Shown piece after piece: positions 9,698 to 18,152 of a stretch of 64,000 nucleotides of DNA (its first letter is position 1; each line of letters starts with the position of its first letter). Source of the stretch: Betaproteobacteria bacterium (GTDB lineage: Bacteria > Pseudomonadota > Gammaproteobacteria > Burkholderiales > Rhodocyclaceae); assembly GCA_016194935.1 (NCBI GenBank), contig JACQAO010000050.1:1-64000 (forward strand). Direction: 5' to 3'. The position numbers were made by a program, and so were the translations under genes. The notes beneath the pieces were generated by a model that was not told where the DNA came from, searched no databases, and saw only the letters and a list, made by a program, of their open reading frames with translations.

Positions 9698-10249
9698 TCA
9701 GCGCACCCCCATGACGGCCAGCAGGGCGATGGACACTACCTTGAATGGTCCGACGCCCAAGGGCAGCGATACATATACGATCTTCATGAAGATGAACATG
9801 ATGGCAAGACTGCCAAGGACGCTCGCAGCAGCGATCACGCGCCAGCGGGTGTATTGGCCGATGATCATGAACAACGCAAGATATGCGCTGCTGGCAACGA
9901 AGAAACCCAGCGTATCCATCAAAAGCGTGTAGACGACGGTTAAACCAATGCCGGCCCACAGGCGCAACGGATAGCCAGGCCGATTCGCTTCTTCCTCCTC
10001 GGCGCCAGCATCCTGCATGAGCTTGTCCAGCATGCCCGAAGCGGTGAAAGACTCTCCAACCAGCAAGTTCTTCACGATTTCGCAGACACATACCGCACCC
10101 AGCATGACCAGAATCAATTTTGGCCAGGCGTCAGGCCCGATGCGGCCTGGCGGCGCGGTGTAGTCAAACTGGGTCGCCAGATGGTACAGATACATCGCGC
10201 ATATCAGCAGAACAATATAGGGTGAAGCCCGCAGCAGGCGGTTCAACAT
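9698..10249 (-). CDS. Tripartite tricarboxylate transporter small membrane subunit (TctB family)
   Basis: A 183-residue protein with four predicted membrane segments and a polar, Glu-rich central loop (residues ~70-85, AEEEEANRPGYPLRLW). This layout is typical of TctB, the small partner of TctA. Sequence conservation in this family is low, so the call leans on the position between the tctC-like and tctA-like genes and on the topology. Translation is likely coupled to tctA (TGACATG junction). Confidence 0.88.
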   Translation of the reverse strand: MLNRLLRASPYIVLLICAMYLYHLATQFDYTAPPGRIGPDAWPKLILVMLGAVCVCEIVKNLLVGESFTASGMLDKLMQDAGAEEEEANRPGYPLRLWAGIGLTVVYTLLMDTLGFFVASSAYLALFMIIGQYTRWRVIAAASVLGSLAIMFIFMKIVYVSLPLGVGPFKVVSIALLAVMGVR

Positions 10250-10273
10250 GACAAATCCCTTTATCGAAATTCG

Positions 10274-11236
10274 TTATTTCTTGCCGCTCATTTTTTGCAT
10301 CGTGGCAATTTCGCCAGCGATGAACTTTTGCGCCTCTCCTGCCGGAATGAAGCTGTCCCTGCGCGCCAGCGATTCTTTCAGGAAAGCGGCATACTCGGGA
10401 GTGCCTGCCGCCTTGGCAATGGCGTCGGCAAGCAATTTGACACGCTGCGGATCGGTCCCCGCCCTGACCACAATAGAGCGAAATTGCGGCAGGTATATTT
10501 CCAGCCCGACTTCCTTGGAGGATGGAATATCGGCGAAACCCTCAACGCGATCTTCGCTGAAAAAAAGTAAGGGACGTACCTGCTTGCTGTCGAGAAAACT
10601 GTGGATGTCACCCGCCTGCTCAAACAGCAGGTCAACGTGCCCGCCGAGGATCGAGGCATATCGCTCGCCGGGACTGGCATATGGCACCGGAACCAGAGTA
10701 ATGCCTTTGCCGGCAAGATAGCCCAGGGTCATGTCGTCGACGCTGCCGAAACCGAGAATTGCCACTTTGATCGTGCCGGGCTTGGCCTTGGCTTCCGTAA
10801 CCACATCATTCCATGTCTTGAAACGACTGGCCTGCTGCACAAAAAATCCCGAGTTCTGACGCATCAGGACGCCAAGCGGCGTGAGATCAGACAGTTTCCA
10901 GCGCGCTCCGCCCGATACCAGGGTGGCCGCCGTGTCTCCTATTAATATTGCGATGGAGTAGCCGTCCGCAGGTGCGGCAAGCAACTTGGTCATGCCGGCG
11001 TTGCCGGTTGCGCCGGGGACATTGAGTACCGGAAAAGACGTCTTGAGATCGGCCTCCAGCAATTTGCCGATCTTGCGCGCCAACTGGTCGGCGCCGCCGC
11101 CAGGCCCCCAAGGCACGATGGTCTCGACGGGCCGCTGGGGAAAATGTTCCTGTCCCAGAGCGCCTCCGGCAGCGGCCATGCTGCAAATAACGGCTATCGC
11201 CCACTTGAAAATTGGTGCATCGAACCGGCTTTTCAT
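10274..11236 (-). CDS. Periplasmic substrate-binding protein of the tripartite transporter (TctC/Bug family)
   Basis: A 320-residue Bug/TctC receptor. The first ~28 residues form a Sec signal peptide (KWAIAVICSMAAAGGALG). The mature part begins FPQRPVETIVPWGPGGGADQLARKI, the family hallmark, and VPGATGNAGMTKLLAAPADG follows. It would bind the organic acid in the periplasm and hand it to TctAB. The start at 11236 was chosen because GGAGGAAAC directly precedes it; the frame extends 13 codons further. Sulfoacetate as ligand is an inference from the xsc-sauST context; Bug proteins bind many carboxylates. Confidence 0.9.
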   Translation of the reverse strand: MKSRFDAPIFKWAIAVICSMAAAGGALGQEHFPQRPVETIVPWGPGGGADQLARKIGKLLEADLKTSFPVLNVPGATGNAGMTKLLAAPADGYSIAILIGDTAATLVSGGARWKLSDLTPLGVLMRQNSGFFVQQASRFKTWNDVVTEAKAKPGTIKVAILGFGSVDDMTLGYLAGKGITLVPVPYASPGERYASILGGHVDLLFEQAGDIHSFLDSKQVRPLLFFSEDRVEGFADIPSSKEVGLEIYLPQFRSIVVRAGTDPQRVKLLADAIAKAAGTPEYAAFLKESLARRDSFIPAGEAQKFIAGEIATMQKMSGKK

Positions 11237-11299
11237 GTTTCCTCCTTTTGATTTTTTGTAAGGCGTTACGCCCATCGGCGATCCAAGACTACTACAACT

Positions 11300-13090
11300 T
11301 CAAACATACTCCTTGTACTTGTCGAGAAAGCGCACCGGCTTGGACAAAGCGTCGCGGCGGAACGGGTCGCCCAGCTCCTGAGTGACCAGCACCTCGATGA
11401 TGGTGGTCCTGCCGCTTTTCTGCGCTTCGCAGGCAGCCCGCAAAGCCGGGCCGACATCCGCCAGTTTACCAATGACCAAGCCTTCTGCGCCCATGGAGCG
11501 GGCGATTGCGGCAAAGCTGGGATTCTCCAGATTGGTCCCCTGGAAACGGTTGTTGTAGAAGTCCACCTGGTTCTTTTTTTCCGCGCCCCACTGCTTGTTG
11601 TGGAACACCACGGCGGTAACGGGGATCTTCTCGCGGACGCAGGTCAGGATTTCGCCGAAGCTCATGCCCCAGGCGCCGTCGCCGACATAGGCCACTGCCG
11701 GACGATCCGGCGCCGCCAGCTTGGCGCCGATGATGGTGGGGAAGGCATAGCCGCAGTTGCCGAAACTCATGGCGGCGAACATGCTGTTGGGGCGGTTGAA
11801 GCGCAGGTAACTGTTGGCGACGGAGCAAATGTTGCCGATGTCGGTGGACACCATGGCATTCTCCGGCATCGCCTTTTCCAGTTCGCGCAGCATTTGCCGA
11901 GGGTGCATGTAGGGGCTGTCCTTGGCCACGCCCAGGCTCCAGGCGTCGCGTTCCTGATCCCAGGTTGCCAACTCGGCTTCCCATGCGGATTTCTCTTTGT
12001 TGATAATCTCCAATCGCTGTTTGCCGTTGGCCTGGCAGGTGAGTTGTTTCTGCTTGAGACGTTCGGTCAGCGCCTCAGCGGCGGCTTTCGCATCGCCACA
12101 GATGCCGACCGAAATTTTCTTGACCAGGCCCAGCATTTTTGCGTCGGCATCGACCTGGATGATTTTGGCGTGCTTCGGCCAGTAGTCCATGCCGTGCTGC
12201 GGCAAGGTGCCGAAAGGTCCGAGGCGGGTGCCGAGCGCCAGCACCACATCCGCCTGGGTAATCAACTTCATGCCGGCCTTGGAACCCTGGTAGCCAAGCG
12301 GGCCGCACCACAGCGGATGATTCGCCGGGAAGGAGTCGTTGTGCAGATAACTATTCACGACGGGAGCGCCGAGCAGCTCGGCCAGCGCTACGCAAGCCGC
12401 GACGCCGGACGACATGACCACGCCGCCGCCAGCGACGATCACCGGAAACTTGGCTGTGGCGAGCAGTGCGGCGGCTTCGTCCAGGCTCCTGGCGCCGCCC
12501 GCTCCGCGCTCGACGCGGATCGGCTGCGGCACTTCGGTCTCAAAATCGCCGTAAAAATAATCGCGTGGAATATTCAGTTGCGCCGGCCCCATCTCCAGCA
12601 TCGCCCGGTCAAAGCAGCGCCCGGTGATTTCCGCCATGCGCCGAGGGTTGTTGACGTGGCCCTGGTACTTGGTGATCTTGGAAAAAATCGGCAACTGGTC
12701 GGTTTCCTGGAAGCCGCCCAAGCCCATCGACATGGTGCCGCTCTCGGGTGTGATCACCACCACCGGGCTATGCGCCCAATAGGCGGCAGCGACGGCAGTG
12801 ACGAAGTTGGTGATGCCGGGACCGTTCTGCGCCATGCACACGCCGTGACGCCCCGACACCCGCGCATAACCGTCGGCCATGTGGGCGGCGCCCTGCTCAT
12901 GCACCGTCGGGATGTAACGGATGCCGGCAGCCGGAAAAATGTCGAGCGCATCCATGCACGCCGAGCCGACGATGCCGAATACATCGGTGACATCATTGGC
13001 CACCAGCGTCTCGACGAACGCCTCCGAAGGCGTCATGCGCTTTACGCCCGTTGCAACTGTGCGGCGGATATTGGTTTCACTCTTTCCCAC
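11300..13090 (-). CDS. xsc: Sulfoacetaldehyde acetyltransferase
   Basis: A 596-residue ThDP-dependent enzyme of the acetolactate-synthase superfamily that converts sulfoacetaldehyde and phosphate into acetyl phosphate and sulfite. Xsc-type features are visible: DVFGIVGSACMDALDIF near the N-terminus, HEQGAAHMADGYARVSGRHGV, QNGPGITNFV, and the ThDP motif GDGAWGMSFGEILTCVREKIPV. I chose the GTG at 13090 because GGAGGAG precedes it and the length then fits Xsc; the frame runs 30 codons further. It is the first gene of the leftward operon. No phosphate acetyltransferase or sulfite exporter is in the cluster, so these must be elsewhere. Confidence 0.92.
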   Translation of the reverse strand: MGKSETNIRRTVATGVKRMTPSEAFVETLVANDVTDVFGIVGSACMDALDIFPAAGIRYIPTVHEQGAAHMADGYARVSGRHGVCMAQNGPGITNFVTAVAAAYWAHSPVVVITPESGTMSMGLGGFQETDQLPIFSKITKYQGHVNNPRRMAEITGRCFDRAMLEMGPAQLNIPRDYFYGDFETEVPQPIRVERGAGGARSLDEAAALLATAKFPVIVAGGGVVMSSGVAACVALAELLGAPVVNSYLHNDSFPANHPLWCGPLGYQGSKAGMKLITQADVVLALGTRLGPFGTLPQHGMDYWPKHAKIIQVDADAKMLGLVKKISVGICGDAKAAAEALTERLKQKQLTCQANGKQRLEIINKEKSAWEAELATWDQERDAWSLGVAKDSPYMHPRQMLRELEKAMPENAMVSTDIGNICSVANSYLRFNRPNSMFAAMSFGNCGYAFPTIIGAKLAAPDRPAVAYVGDGAWGMSFGEILTCVREKIPVTAVVFHNKQWGAEKKNQVDFYNNRFQGTNLENPSFAAIARSMGAEGLVIGKLADVGPALRAACEAQKSGRTTIIEVLVTQELGDPFRRDALSKPVRFLDKYKEYV

Positions 13091-13244
13091 GGATAACTCC
13101 TCCTTAAAACTACGTTGGTCTTTGCATGCTTTGTACAGAACAACATCGGGATTTTTGTCTCGATTTACTGAAAATTTCATGCTTCAATGATGAATAATTC
13201 GAAATATCCTTATTTTTTGTCTCGATAACTGGCAAAATCGATGC
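13091..13244. promoter_or_regulatory. Divergent xsc/sauR control region with a repeated 13-bp element
   Basis: This A+T-rich 154-bp gap separates the divergent operon and its IclR regulator. It contains an exact 13-base direct repeat, TTTTTGTCTCGAT, at 13152-13164 and 13214-13226. Both copies continue into similar sequence (ACTG with A-rich flank) and their spacing is 62 bp, about six helical turns. A near-palindrome, AATTCGAAAT, lies between them. Such repeats in the only control region next to an IclR gene are good candidates for the regulator's operators. The xsc SD (GGAGGAG) is at the left edge. Promoter boxes were not assigned with confidence. Confidence 0.6.
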
Positions 13245-14021
13245 ATGAAAAGCAATCAAGCCAACTCTGCGGCAATCCGGGCGTTCCGCATACTGGAAAT
13301 ATTGGCCGAGTCGAAACGACCGCTGTCGCTGGCGGATATCGTGGCCGCCATCGAACTGCCGAAACCGACGGTGCATCGCATCCTGCAGCAGCTTCAGGAA
13401 AGCTGGCTGATCGCCCGCAGCGTTGGCAGCCGCCATTACGAGTGCTCCAGCCGCGTCAATCGGTTCTCGTTAAACCTCATAATGCATTCGGGAGCTGCGG
13501 TCGAGCGTCATGCAATTCTGCGCGACCTTGCCGAACAAATTGGCGAAACCTGCAATCTGACGATGCTCAACGGCACTGAAATCGTCTATATAGACCGGGT
13601 AGAGACCCAATGGCCTCTGCGTGTACATCTACAACCAGGTTCCACGGTACCGGTGCATTGCACTGCCACTGGCAAGCTGCTGCTGAGCCTGCTGCCGAAG
13701 GGAAAGCGCGACAAATTACTAAAGACGCTGCCGCTGCCTGCCAGCGCCGGCAACGCGATCACCGACCGCATAATGTTGCGGCGTGAGATCGAGATCACCC
13801 GGAAGCGTCGGATCGGCATCAACAACCAGGAAAATCTCCAGGGCATCATCGCGGTTGCAGTCCCCGTCATGCTCGACAGAAACCGCGCCTGCGCTGCAAT
13901 CGCAGCGCAGGCGCCGGTTGCGCGCATGTCGCTGGATCAATTGATGGGTTATGTCCCGGCGCTGAAACAAGCGGCCGAATCTGTCAGAGAAACTTTCACC
14001 GCCGGCGGCGGGCCGGAATAG
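13245..14021 (+). CDS. sauR: IclR-family transcriptional regulator of the sulfoacetate operon (SauR-like)
   Basis: A 258-residue IclR protein. The N-terminal winged HTH covers residues ~5-65 (AIRAFRILEILAESKRPLSLADI, then KPTVHRILQQL). The C-terminal IclR effector domain includes YIDRVE, HCTATGKLLLS and RRIGINNQENLQGIIAVAVPV. It is divergent from xsc with a 154-bp shared control region. In C. necator the sulfoacetate genes have an IclR-type SauR, so a local regulator responding to sulfoacetate or sulfoacetyl-CoA is likely. Whether it activates or represses cannot be told. It is followed by a strong terminator. Confidence 0.85.
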   Translation: MKSNQANSAAIRAFRILEILAESKRPLSLADIVAAIELPKPTVHRILQQLQESWLIARSVGSRHYECSSRVNRFSLNLIMHSGAAVERHAILRDLAEQIGETCNLTMLNGTEIVYIDRVETQWPLRVHLQPGSTVPVHCTATGKLLLSLLPKGKRDKLLKTLPLPASAGNAITDRIMLRREIEITRKRRIGINNQENLQGIIAVAVPVMLDRNRACAAIAAQAPVARMSLDQLMGYVPALKQAAESVRETFTAGGGPE

Positions 14022-14038
14022 CCAGGCCGGCGTAAACG

Positions 14039-14076
14039 GCAACGGGGTCCATATTGCATGGACCCCGTTGCAATTT
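14039..14076 (+). terminator. Rho-independent terminator after sauR
   Basis: A perfect inverted repeat with 14-bp arms (14039-14052 and 14058-14071, 5-base loop) is followed by AATTTTT. It lies between the convergent sauR and rplS genes, 17 bases after the sauR stop. The T-run favours rightward termination, though the stem could also help stop the leftward rplS transcript. Confidence 0.9.
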
Positions 14077-14090
14077 TTACATCAAGCGCA

Positions 14091-14456
14091 TCAGGATTGG
14101 CGTCTGGCAAGCTTTTCCTTGATGCGCGCCGACTTGCCGGAGCGATCACGCAGATAGTAAAGCTTGGCGCGGCGCACGGCGCCGCGACGCTTCACTTCGA
14201 TGCTGGCAATCAGCGGCGAGTAGCTCTGGAAAGTCCGCTCGACGCCTTCGCCGGCGGAAATCTTGCGCACGATGAAACTGGAATTGAGGCCGCGATTACG
14301 CTTGGCGATCACCACGCCTTCGTAAGCCTGGGTACGCTCGCGGGCGCCTTCCTTGACTTTCACCTGGACGACGACGGTATCGCCCGGCGCGAAGTCAGGA
14401 ATGGTTTTGTCCAGACGGGTGATTTCTTCTTGTTCAAGTTGCTCGATCAGATTCAT
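14091..14456 (-). CDS. rplS: 50S ribosomal protein L19 (bL19)
   Basis: A 121-residue bL19: [13 protein letters not shown] at the N-terminus, [37 protein letters not shown] and the basic end [18 protein letters not shown]. It sits at the 30S-50S interface and forms intersubunit contacts. The start at 14456 gives the family length; a GGAG box lies upstream. It is the last gene of the rpsP-rimM-trmD-rplS operon, 114 bases after trmD. Confidence 0.97.
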   Translation of the reverse strand: MNLIEQLEQEEITRLDKTIPDFAPGDTVVVQVKVKEGARERTQAYEGVVIAKRNRGLNSSFIVRKISAGEGVERTFQSYSPLIASIEVKRRGAVRRAKLYYLRDRSGKSARIKEKLARRQS

Positions 14457-14570
14457 AACAATTACTCCATTACAGGTCATGGCCGTTGGCCGTTCACGCA
14501 GAGCAGCGAAAATTGCTGATGTTCGCTGATGTTCACTGATGCGCGCGCTTGGTTATGCTGCGTGCTTCCA

Positions 14571-15341
14571 TTACTCCTGCCGCAATTCCTCCAGCAGGCT
14601 TGCTTCCTCGCGGCTCAGCACCCTCTGCTCAATCAGCTCGGGACGCCGCCGCCAGGTACGCCCCAGCGCCTGTTTCAGACGCCAGCGGCGAATTTTTTCA
14701 TGGTTACCGGAGAGCAATACTTCCGGCACCCGCATACCTTGATAATCTTCTGGCCGCGTGTAATGCGGACAGTCCAGCAAACCTTCAGCGAAGGAGTCTT
14801 CCGCCGCCGAATCGGCATCGTTCAACGCACCCGGCAATTGCCGCACCGTCGCATCAATCAAAGCCAGTGCCGCAATCTCGCCGCCGGAGAGAACAAAATC
14901 ACCGAGCGAAATCTCTTCATCCACGCAACGCTCAATCAAACGCTCATCCACGCCTTCGTAACGCCCGCAAAGCAATATCGCTCCGCTTGTCTGCGCCAGT
15001 TCCAGCACTCGCGCATGTTTCAGCGGCCTGCCTTGCGGCGAAAAATAAATCACTGGCGCCGCTTTTTCGTTCGCCTCACCCTTCTCGCGCCGCCGCGCCC
15101 GTGCTGCGGCAATGGCTTTTTCCAGAGGCGCCGGCAACATCACCATGCCGGGGCCGCCGCCGTAGGGTCGATCATCGACGCTACGATAATTATCTTCGGC
15201 AAAATCCCGGGGGTTCCAGCAATCCAGCCGCCATAAGCCGTTTTCCAACGCCCGCCGGGTAATCCCCGACTGCGTCACCGCCGCAAACATCTCGGGGAAC
15301 AGGGTGATGACATCGAATCCGGGTTTCGCCGCATCGGTCAC
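14571..15341 (-). CDS. trmD: tRNA (guanine-N1)-methyltransferase TrmD
   Basis: A 256-residue SPOUT methyltransferase that places m1G37 in tRNAs reading CNN and some GGG codons, preventing frameshifts. [11 protein letters not shown] opens it; the SAM-binding knot shows [12 protein letters not shown] and [20 protein letters not shown] and LLSGNHEKI are in the C-terminal part. The GTG start at 15341 overlaps the rimM stop by four bases (GTGA). A TTG one codon upstream is less likely. It sits third in the conserved ribosomal operon. Confidence 0.96.
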   Translation of the reverse strand: MTDAAKPGFDVITLFPEMFAAVTQSGITRRALENGLWRLDCWNPRDFAEDNYRSVDDRPYGGGPGMVMLPAPLEKAIAAARARRREKGEANEKAAPVIYFSPQGRPLKHARVLELAQTSGAILLCGRYEGVDERLIERCVDEEISLGDFVLSGGEIAALALIDATVRQLPGALNDADSAAEDSFAEGLLDCPHYTRPEDYQGMRVPEVLLSGNHEKIRRWRLKQALGRTWRRRPELIEQRVLSREEASLLEELRQE

Positions 15342-15862
15342 CAATCAACTCCCCATTCGACGTGGATCGTCCCGCTTGCGTTATCCACTTTTTTCACCAC
15401 CTGCGCCACAAAAGGCAGCAAGCGTTCATATATTTTTCCGCTTGCATCATCCTGCACGCACAGCACCTCATGCGCACCGCTGGAAAGCAGGCTGGCCACC
15501 TTGCCCAGCCGTTCTCCGCCGGCATTCACCACTTCCAGGCCGATCAGATCGGCCCAGTAATATTCATCCGTCGCAGTCTTCGGCAGTGCTGCCCTTGGGG
15601 CGGCGATGTAGAGCCCATCCATGGATTCCGCCGCGCTACGCCCATCGACCCCGGCAAACTTGACGATCAATCCCTTGCCTTGCGCTTTCAACTCATGCAG
15701 TGCATAAGGCGTCCACACCTCGCCCTCCGCATCTGCACCCAGCCACCATTGGGGCATGCTCCCCAATGCCTCAAAGTCGTCGCCAAAAGGGTGAATCTTC
15801 AGCCAGCCCTGCAAGCCATGCGGGCCTACGAGGCGCCCCAGGACGATCATGCCCTGGCGCAT
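15338..15862 (-). CDS. rimM: Ribosome maturation factor RimM
   Basis: A 174-residue 16S rRNA processing factor that binds S19 and helps assemble the 30S head. The N-terminal RimM domain begins [20 protein letters not shown]. The C-terminal PRC-barrel contains [20 protein letters not shown] and HEVLCVQ. The start at 15862 (MRQGM) or 15850 (MIVLG) are both plausible; the frame runs on upstream into rpsP, which is clearly not part of the protein. It lies between rpsP (19-base gap) and trmD (4-base overlap). Confidence 0.95.
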   Translation of the reverse strand: MRQGMIVLGRLVGPHGLQGWLKIHPFGDDFEALGSMPQWWLGADAEGEVWTPYALHELKAQGKGLIVKFAGVDGRSAAESMDGLYIAAPRAALPKTATDEYYWADLIGLEVVNAGGERLGKVASLLSSGAHEVLCVQDDASGKIYERLLPFVAQVVKKVDNASGTIHVEWGVDW

Positions 15863-15881
15863 CCCGCCGTGTGATTCGAAC

Positions 15882-16145
15882 TCAGGCTGCCGCAGCGACC
15901 GCAGGCGCGCCGCACTGCTTGACCAGGCGGGCGGCAGTCGGCGATAACTGCGCGCCATGCCCCTGCCAGTAGGCCAGGCGCTGCATATCGACGCGCAGGC
16001 CGGATTCATTGGCGGCGGCAACCGGATTGTAAAAACCGATGCGCTCGACGAAACGACCGTCGCGGCGATTGCGCGAATCAGTCACCACCATGTTGTAGAA
16101 CGGACGTTTCTTGGCGCCGCTGCGGGCGAGACGAATAACAACCAT
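15882..16145 (-). CDS. rpsP: 30S ribosomal protein S16 (bS16)
   Basis: An 87-residue bS16: [21 protein letters not shown], then [18 protein letters not shown] and [19 protein letters not shown]. It is a primary-binding assembly protein of the 30S body. It is the first gene of the operon with rimM, trmD and rplS; the promoter should lie in the 68 bases before it, downstream of the thioredoxin-like gene. The short Ala-rich C-terminal tail is common in betaproteobacteria. Confidence 0.97.
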   Translation of the reverse strand: MVVIRLARSGAKKRPFYNMVVTDSRNRRDGRFVERIGFYNPVAAANESGLRVDMQRLAYWQGHGAQLSPTAARLVKQCGAPAVAAAA

Positions 16146-16213
16146 TGCACCTTACCTCACGTAGTTTCCGGGATCTGGAAAACGCGCCAGTCTACGCGAA
16201 AACAGTACGCAAA

Positions 16214-16795
16214 TCAACTTATTCCGGCTGCGCGACGCGCCGAGGCGTCTTTTCCAGTGCGCGATTTGCGATACTCGGCGAAGCTCTGGGTTTTGTAAAA
16301 GCCGTCAACCACATAGCGGCCCAACTGCATGAACTCGGCGACATCCCTGGTGGCGCCCACATAGCGCGTCAAAACACTGCCATCGGCGCCGATAAACACA
16401 AAGGTCGGCGTACCGTTTATATGCAACTCGCGGGCATAGGTTTTCTCCGGTTTACTGCGGCCATTGGTATCCTGAATTTCGACATCGCCCAGCATATCCA
16501 CACTGAAGATCAGGAAGTTCTGGCGAAAATAGGCCTGCACCTCCGGTTGACTCAGCACCTGCTCGCGCATCTTGCGGCAATAGGGACACCCCTCCTGCTC
16601 GAACATCAGCAACAGGCCGCGTTTGCCGGCTTGCTGCGCCGATTTCAGTTCGCCCCGGAAATCTCCCAGGCTCTGGTCAAAAAACCTGTCTGCGTCTGCC
16701 GCGCGTGCAGTGGTCGACGCCAGCAGCGCCATGGTCAGCAACGTCAGCAATGCCGGCAGATATCGCCATGCGGCGCTTGGTAATTTTGTCGTCAT
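16214..16795 (-). CDS. Periplasmic thioredoxin-fold protein (SoxW-like)
   Basis: A 193-residue secreted thioredoxin-like protein. Residues ~1-33 form a signal peptide ending TTARAAD. The redox motif CPYC lies at about residue 70 in FEQEGCPYCRKMREQVL, and the cis-Pro is in NGTPTFVFIGADG. It resembles the thioredoxin-related SoxW group, which reduces periplasmic disulfides, for example of Sox proteins, but similar genes exist without sox. I chose the ATG at 16795 because the signal peptide begins there; the frame runs upstream over yihY. No redox partner is adjacent. Confidence 0.85.
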   Translation of the reverse strand: MTTKLPSAAWRYLPALLTLLTMALLASTTARAADADRFFDQSLGDFRGELKSAQQAGKRGLLLMFEQEGCPYCRKMREQVLSQPEVQAYFRQNFLIFSVDMLGDVEIQDTNGRSKPEKTYARELHINGTPTFVFIGADGSVLTRYVGATRDVAEFMQLGRYVVDGFYKTQSFAEYRKSRTGKDASARRAAGIS

Positions 16796-16818
16796 ATTCC
16801 CGTCTCCGTGTTGCCGCC

Positions 16819-17661
16819 TCAATGATGATGATGACTTCGGCTGACTGCCGCGCCGGGCAGCTCGGCGACGATCAGCGCGCCCACCAGTATTACGCTCCAC
16901 GATAAATACAGCCAGACCAGGAAAATCGGTATGGTCGCAAAAGCACCGTAGATTACCGTGTATGCAGGGAAATTCGCAAGGTAAAACCCGAACAGGCGCT
17001 GCATCAAAATAAATCCGAGCGTGGCGAAAACCCCGCCGACCACGGCGTGCCACTTTACCACCGCCCGATTCGGCAGGGTGTAATACAGCAGCGCAAACAG
17101 CAAGGTCATAAAGACGTAGGGCAGGATGCGGAAAACCAGTGTATTCAGCCATTGCGGCTCATTTACCAGGCCAAAGGAGACTCCGGCGAGGTAACTGATT
17201 GCCAGCAGGCTGCCGCCAAAAATCAACGGCCCCAGCAGCAAGGCCAGCGCGTGCATGGCGATCCGGCGCAGCAACGGCCGCTTGGCCTTGACACGCCAGA
17301 TAACATTGAAAGTATGTTCTATCGTCAGCATTTGCATCAAGGCCGTGATTGCCAGGACTACTGCGCCGATCAGCGTCAGCCGCGTGGCCTTGTGGGCGAA
17401 CTGCGAGACATACTTGGCGATAATGGCGCCGGCTTTGTCCGGCAACAGATTGGCCAGCAGGAATTTCTCCAGCGCCGTGCCTAAACCGGTTGCAAAAGGA
17501 GAATAGGTAATCAGCGCCAGCGCAATCGCAATCAACGGCACCAGCCCCAGCAGGGTGCTGAATGACAGGCTGGCGGCGGCCTGGGTGCAGCGATCCACAT
17601 GGAAACGCCGCACCACGCGGGCAACAAGGCGGAACGGAGCGAGCAGCAGCACTGGCAACAC
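16819..17661 (-). CDS. YihY/virulence factor BrkB family inner-membrane protein
   Basis: A 280-residue integral membrane protein with six hydrophobic segments and the YihY/BrkB motifs AAASLSFSTLLGLVPLIAI near residue 30, TIEHTFNVIW, and AVVKWHAVVGGVFATLGFI. Its biochemical function is unknown. Older annotations as ribonuclease BN are a misassignment, as RNase BN is a different, soluble enzyme. It ends in four consecutive histidines. It lies 23 bases upstream of the thioredoxin-like gene on the same strand and is divergent from the DUF2069 gene. Confidence 0.88.
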   Translation of the reverse strand: MLPVLLLAPFRLVARVVRRFHVDRCTQAAASLSFSTLLGLVPLIAIALALITYSPFATGLGTALEKFLLANLLPDKAGAIIAKYVSQFAHKATRLTLIGAVVLAITALMQMLTIEHTFNVIWRVKAKRPLLRRIAMHALALLLGPLIFGGSLLAISYLAGVSFGLVNEPQWLNTLVFRILPYVFMTLLFALLYYTLPNRAVVKWHAVVGGVFATLGFILMQRLFGFYLANFPAYTVIYGAFATIPIFLVWLYLSWSVILVGALIVAELPGAAVSRSHHHH

Positions 17662-17723
17662 CTATAATGCGGGGGATTCTTGATTGTACCGTTGTAGCAT
17701 CACGCCGGCACTCCCCAAAAAAT

Positions 17724-18083
17724 ATGTCTATATTCAATCTACGCACCCTGAACCTCAGCGCCAGCCTCAGCCTGATCGCCCTGATCATCCTGTGTCTGGC
17801 CTGGGAGCTATGGCTGGCGCCTTTGCGTCCGGGCGGCTCGATGCTGGTGCTGAAAACCCTGCCGCTACTGATCCCCTTACTCGGCATCCTGCGCGGTCGG
17901 CGCTACACTTATCAATGGGCATCGATGATGATTTTGCTGTATTTCACCGAAGGCGTGGTGCGTACCGCAACCGAGCATGGAGCGTCCCAGGCGATGGCCG
18001 CACTGGAAATCCTGCTGTCGCTGGTTTTCTTCGCCAGCAGCATTTTTTACGCGCAGCGCAGCGGGAAATCGCACTTGACATAA
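17724..18083 (+). CDS. DUF2069 inner-membrane protein
   Basis: A 119-residue protein with four predicted membrane helices (residues ~10-30, 40-57, 65-80 and 90-110). LCLAWELWLAPLRPGGSMLVLKTLPLL and YTYQWASMMILLYFTEGVVR are characteristic of DUF2069, a small family common in beta- and gammaproteobacteria without known function. The start at 17724 is chosen from family alignment; its ribosome site is weak. It is divergent from yihY, and the YccA-type gene follows 69 bases later. Confidence 0.85.
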   Translation: MSIFNLRTLNLSASLSLIALIILCLAWELWLAPLRPGGSMLVLKTLPLLIPLLGILRGRRYTYQWASMMILLYFTEGVVRTATEHGASQAMAALEILLSLVFFASSIFYAQRSGKSHLT

Positions 18084-18152
18084 ATCATTGAAACTTTCCC
18101 CCATTTCCGCTAGTCTTAGTACCTGAGTATCCACTCAACGGAGGTAAGCATT

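Noticed and set aside
11600-13096. 498-codon open frame on the plus strand across xsc
   Set aside because: Antisense shadow of xsc with a His/Gly/Ala/Arg-rich composition and no recognisable domain.
16819-17661. Ribonuclease BN
   Set aside because: The protein is a YihY/BrkB membrane protein; the RNase BN name comes from an old misassignment.
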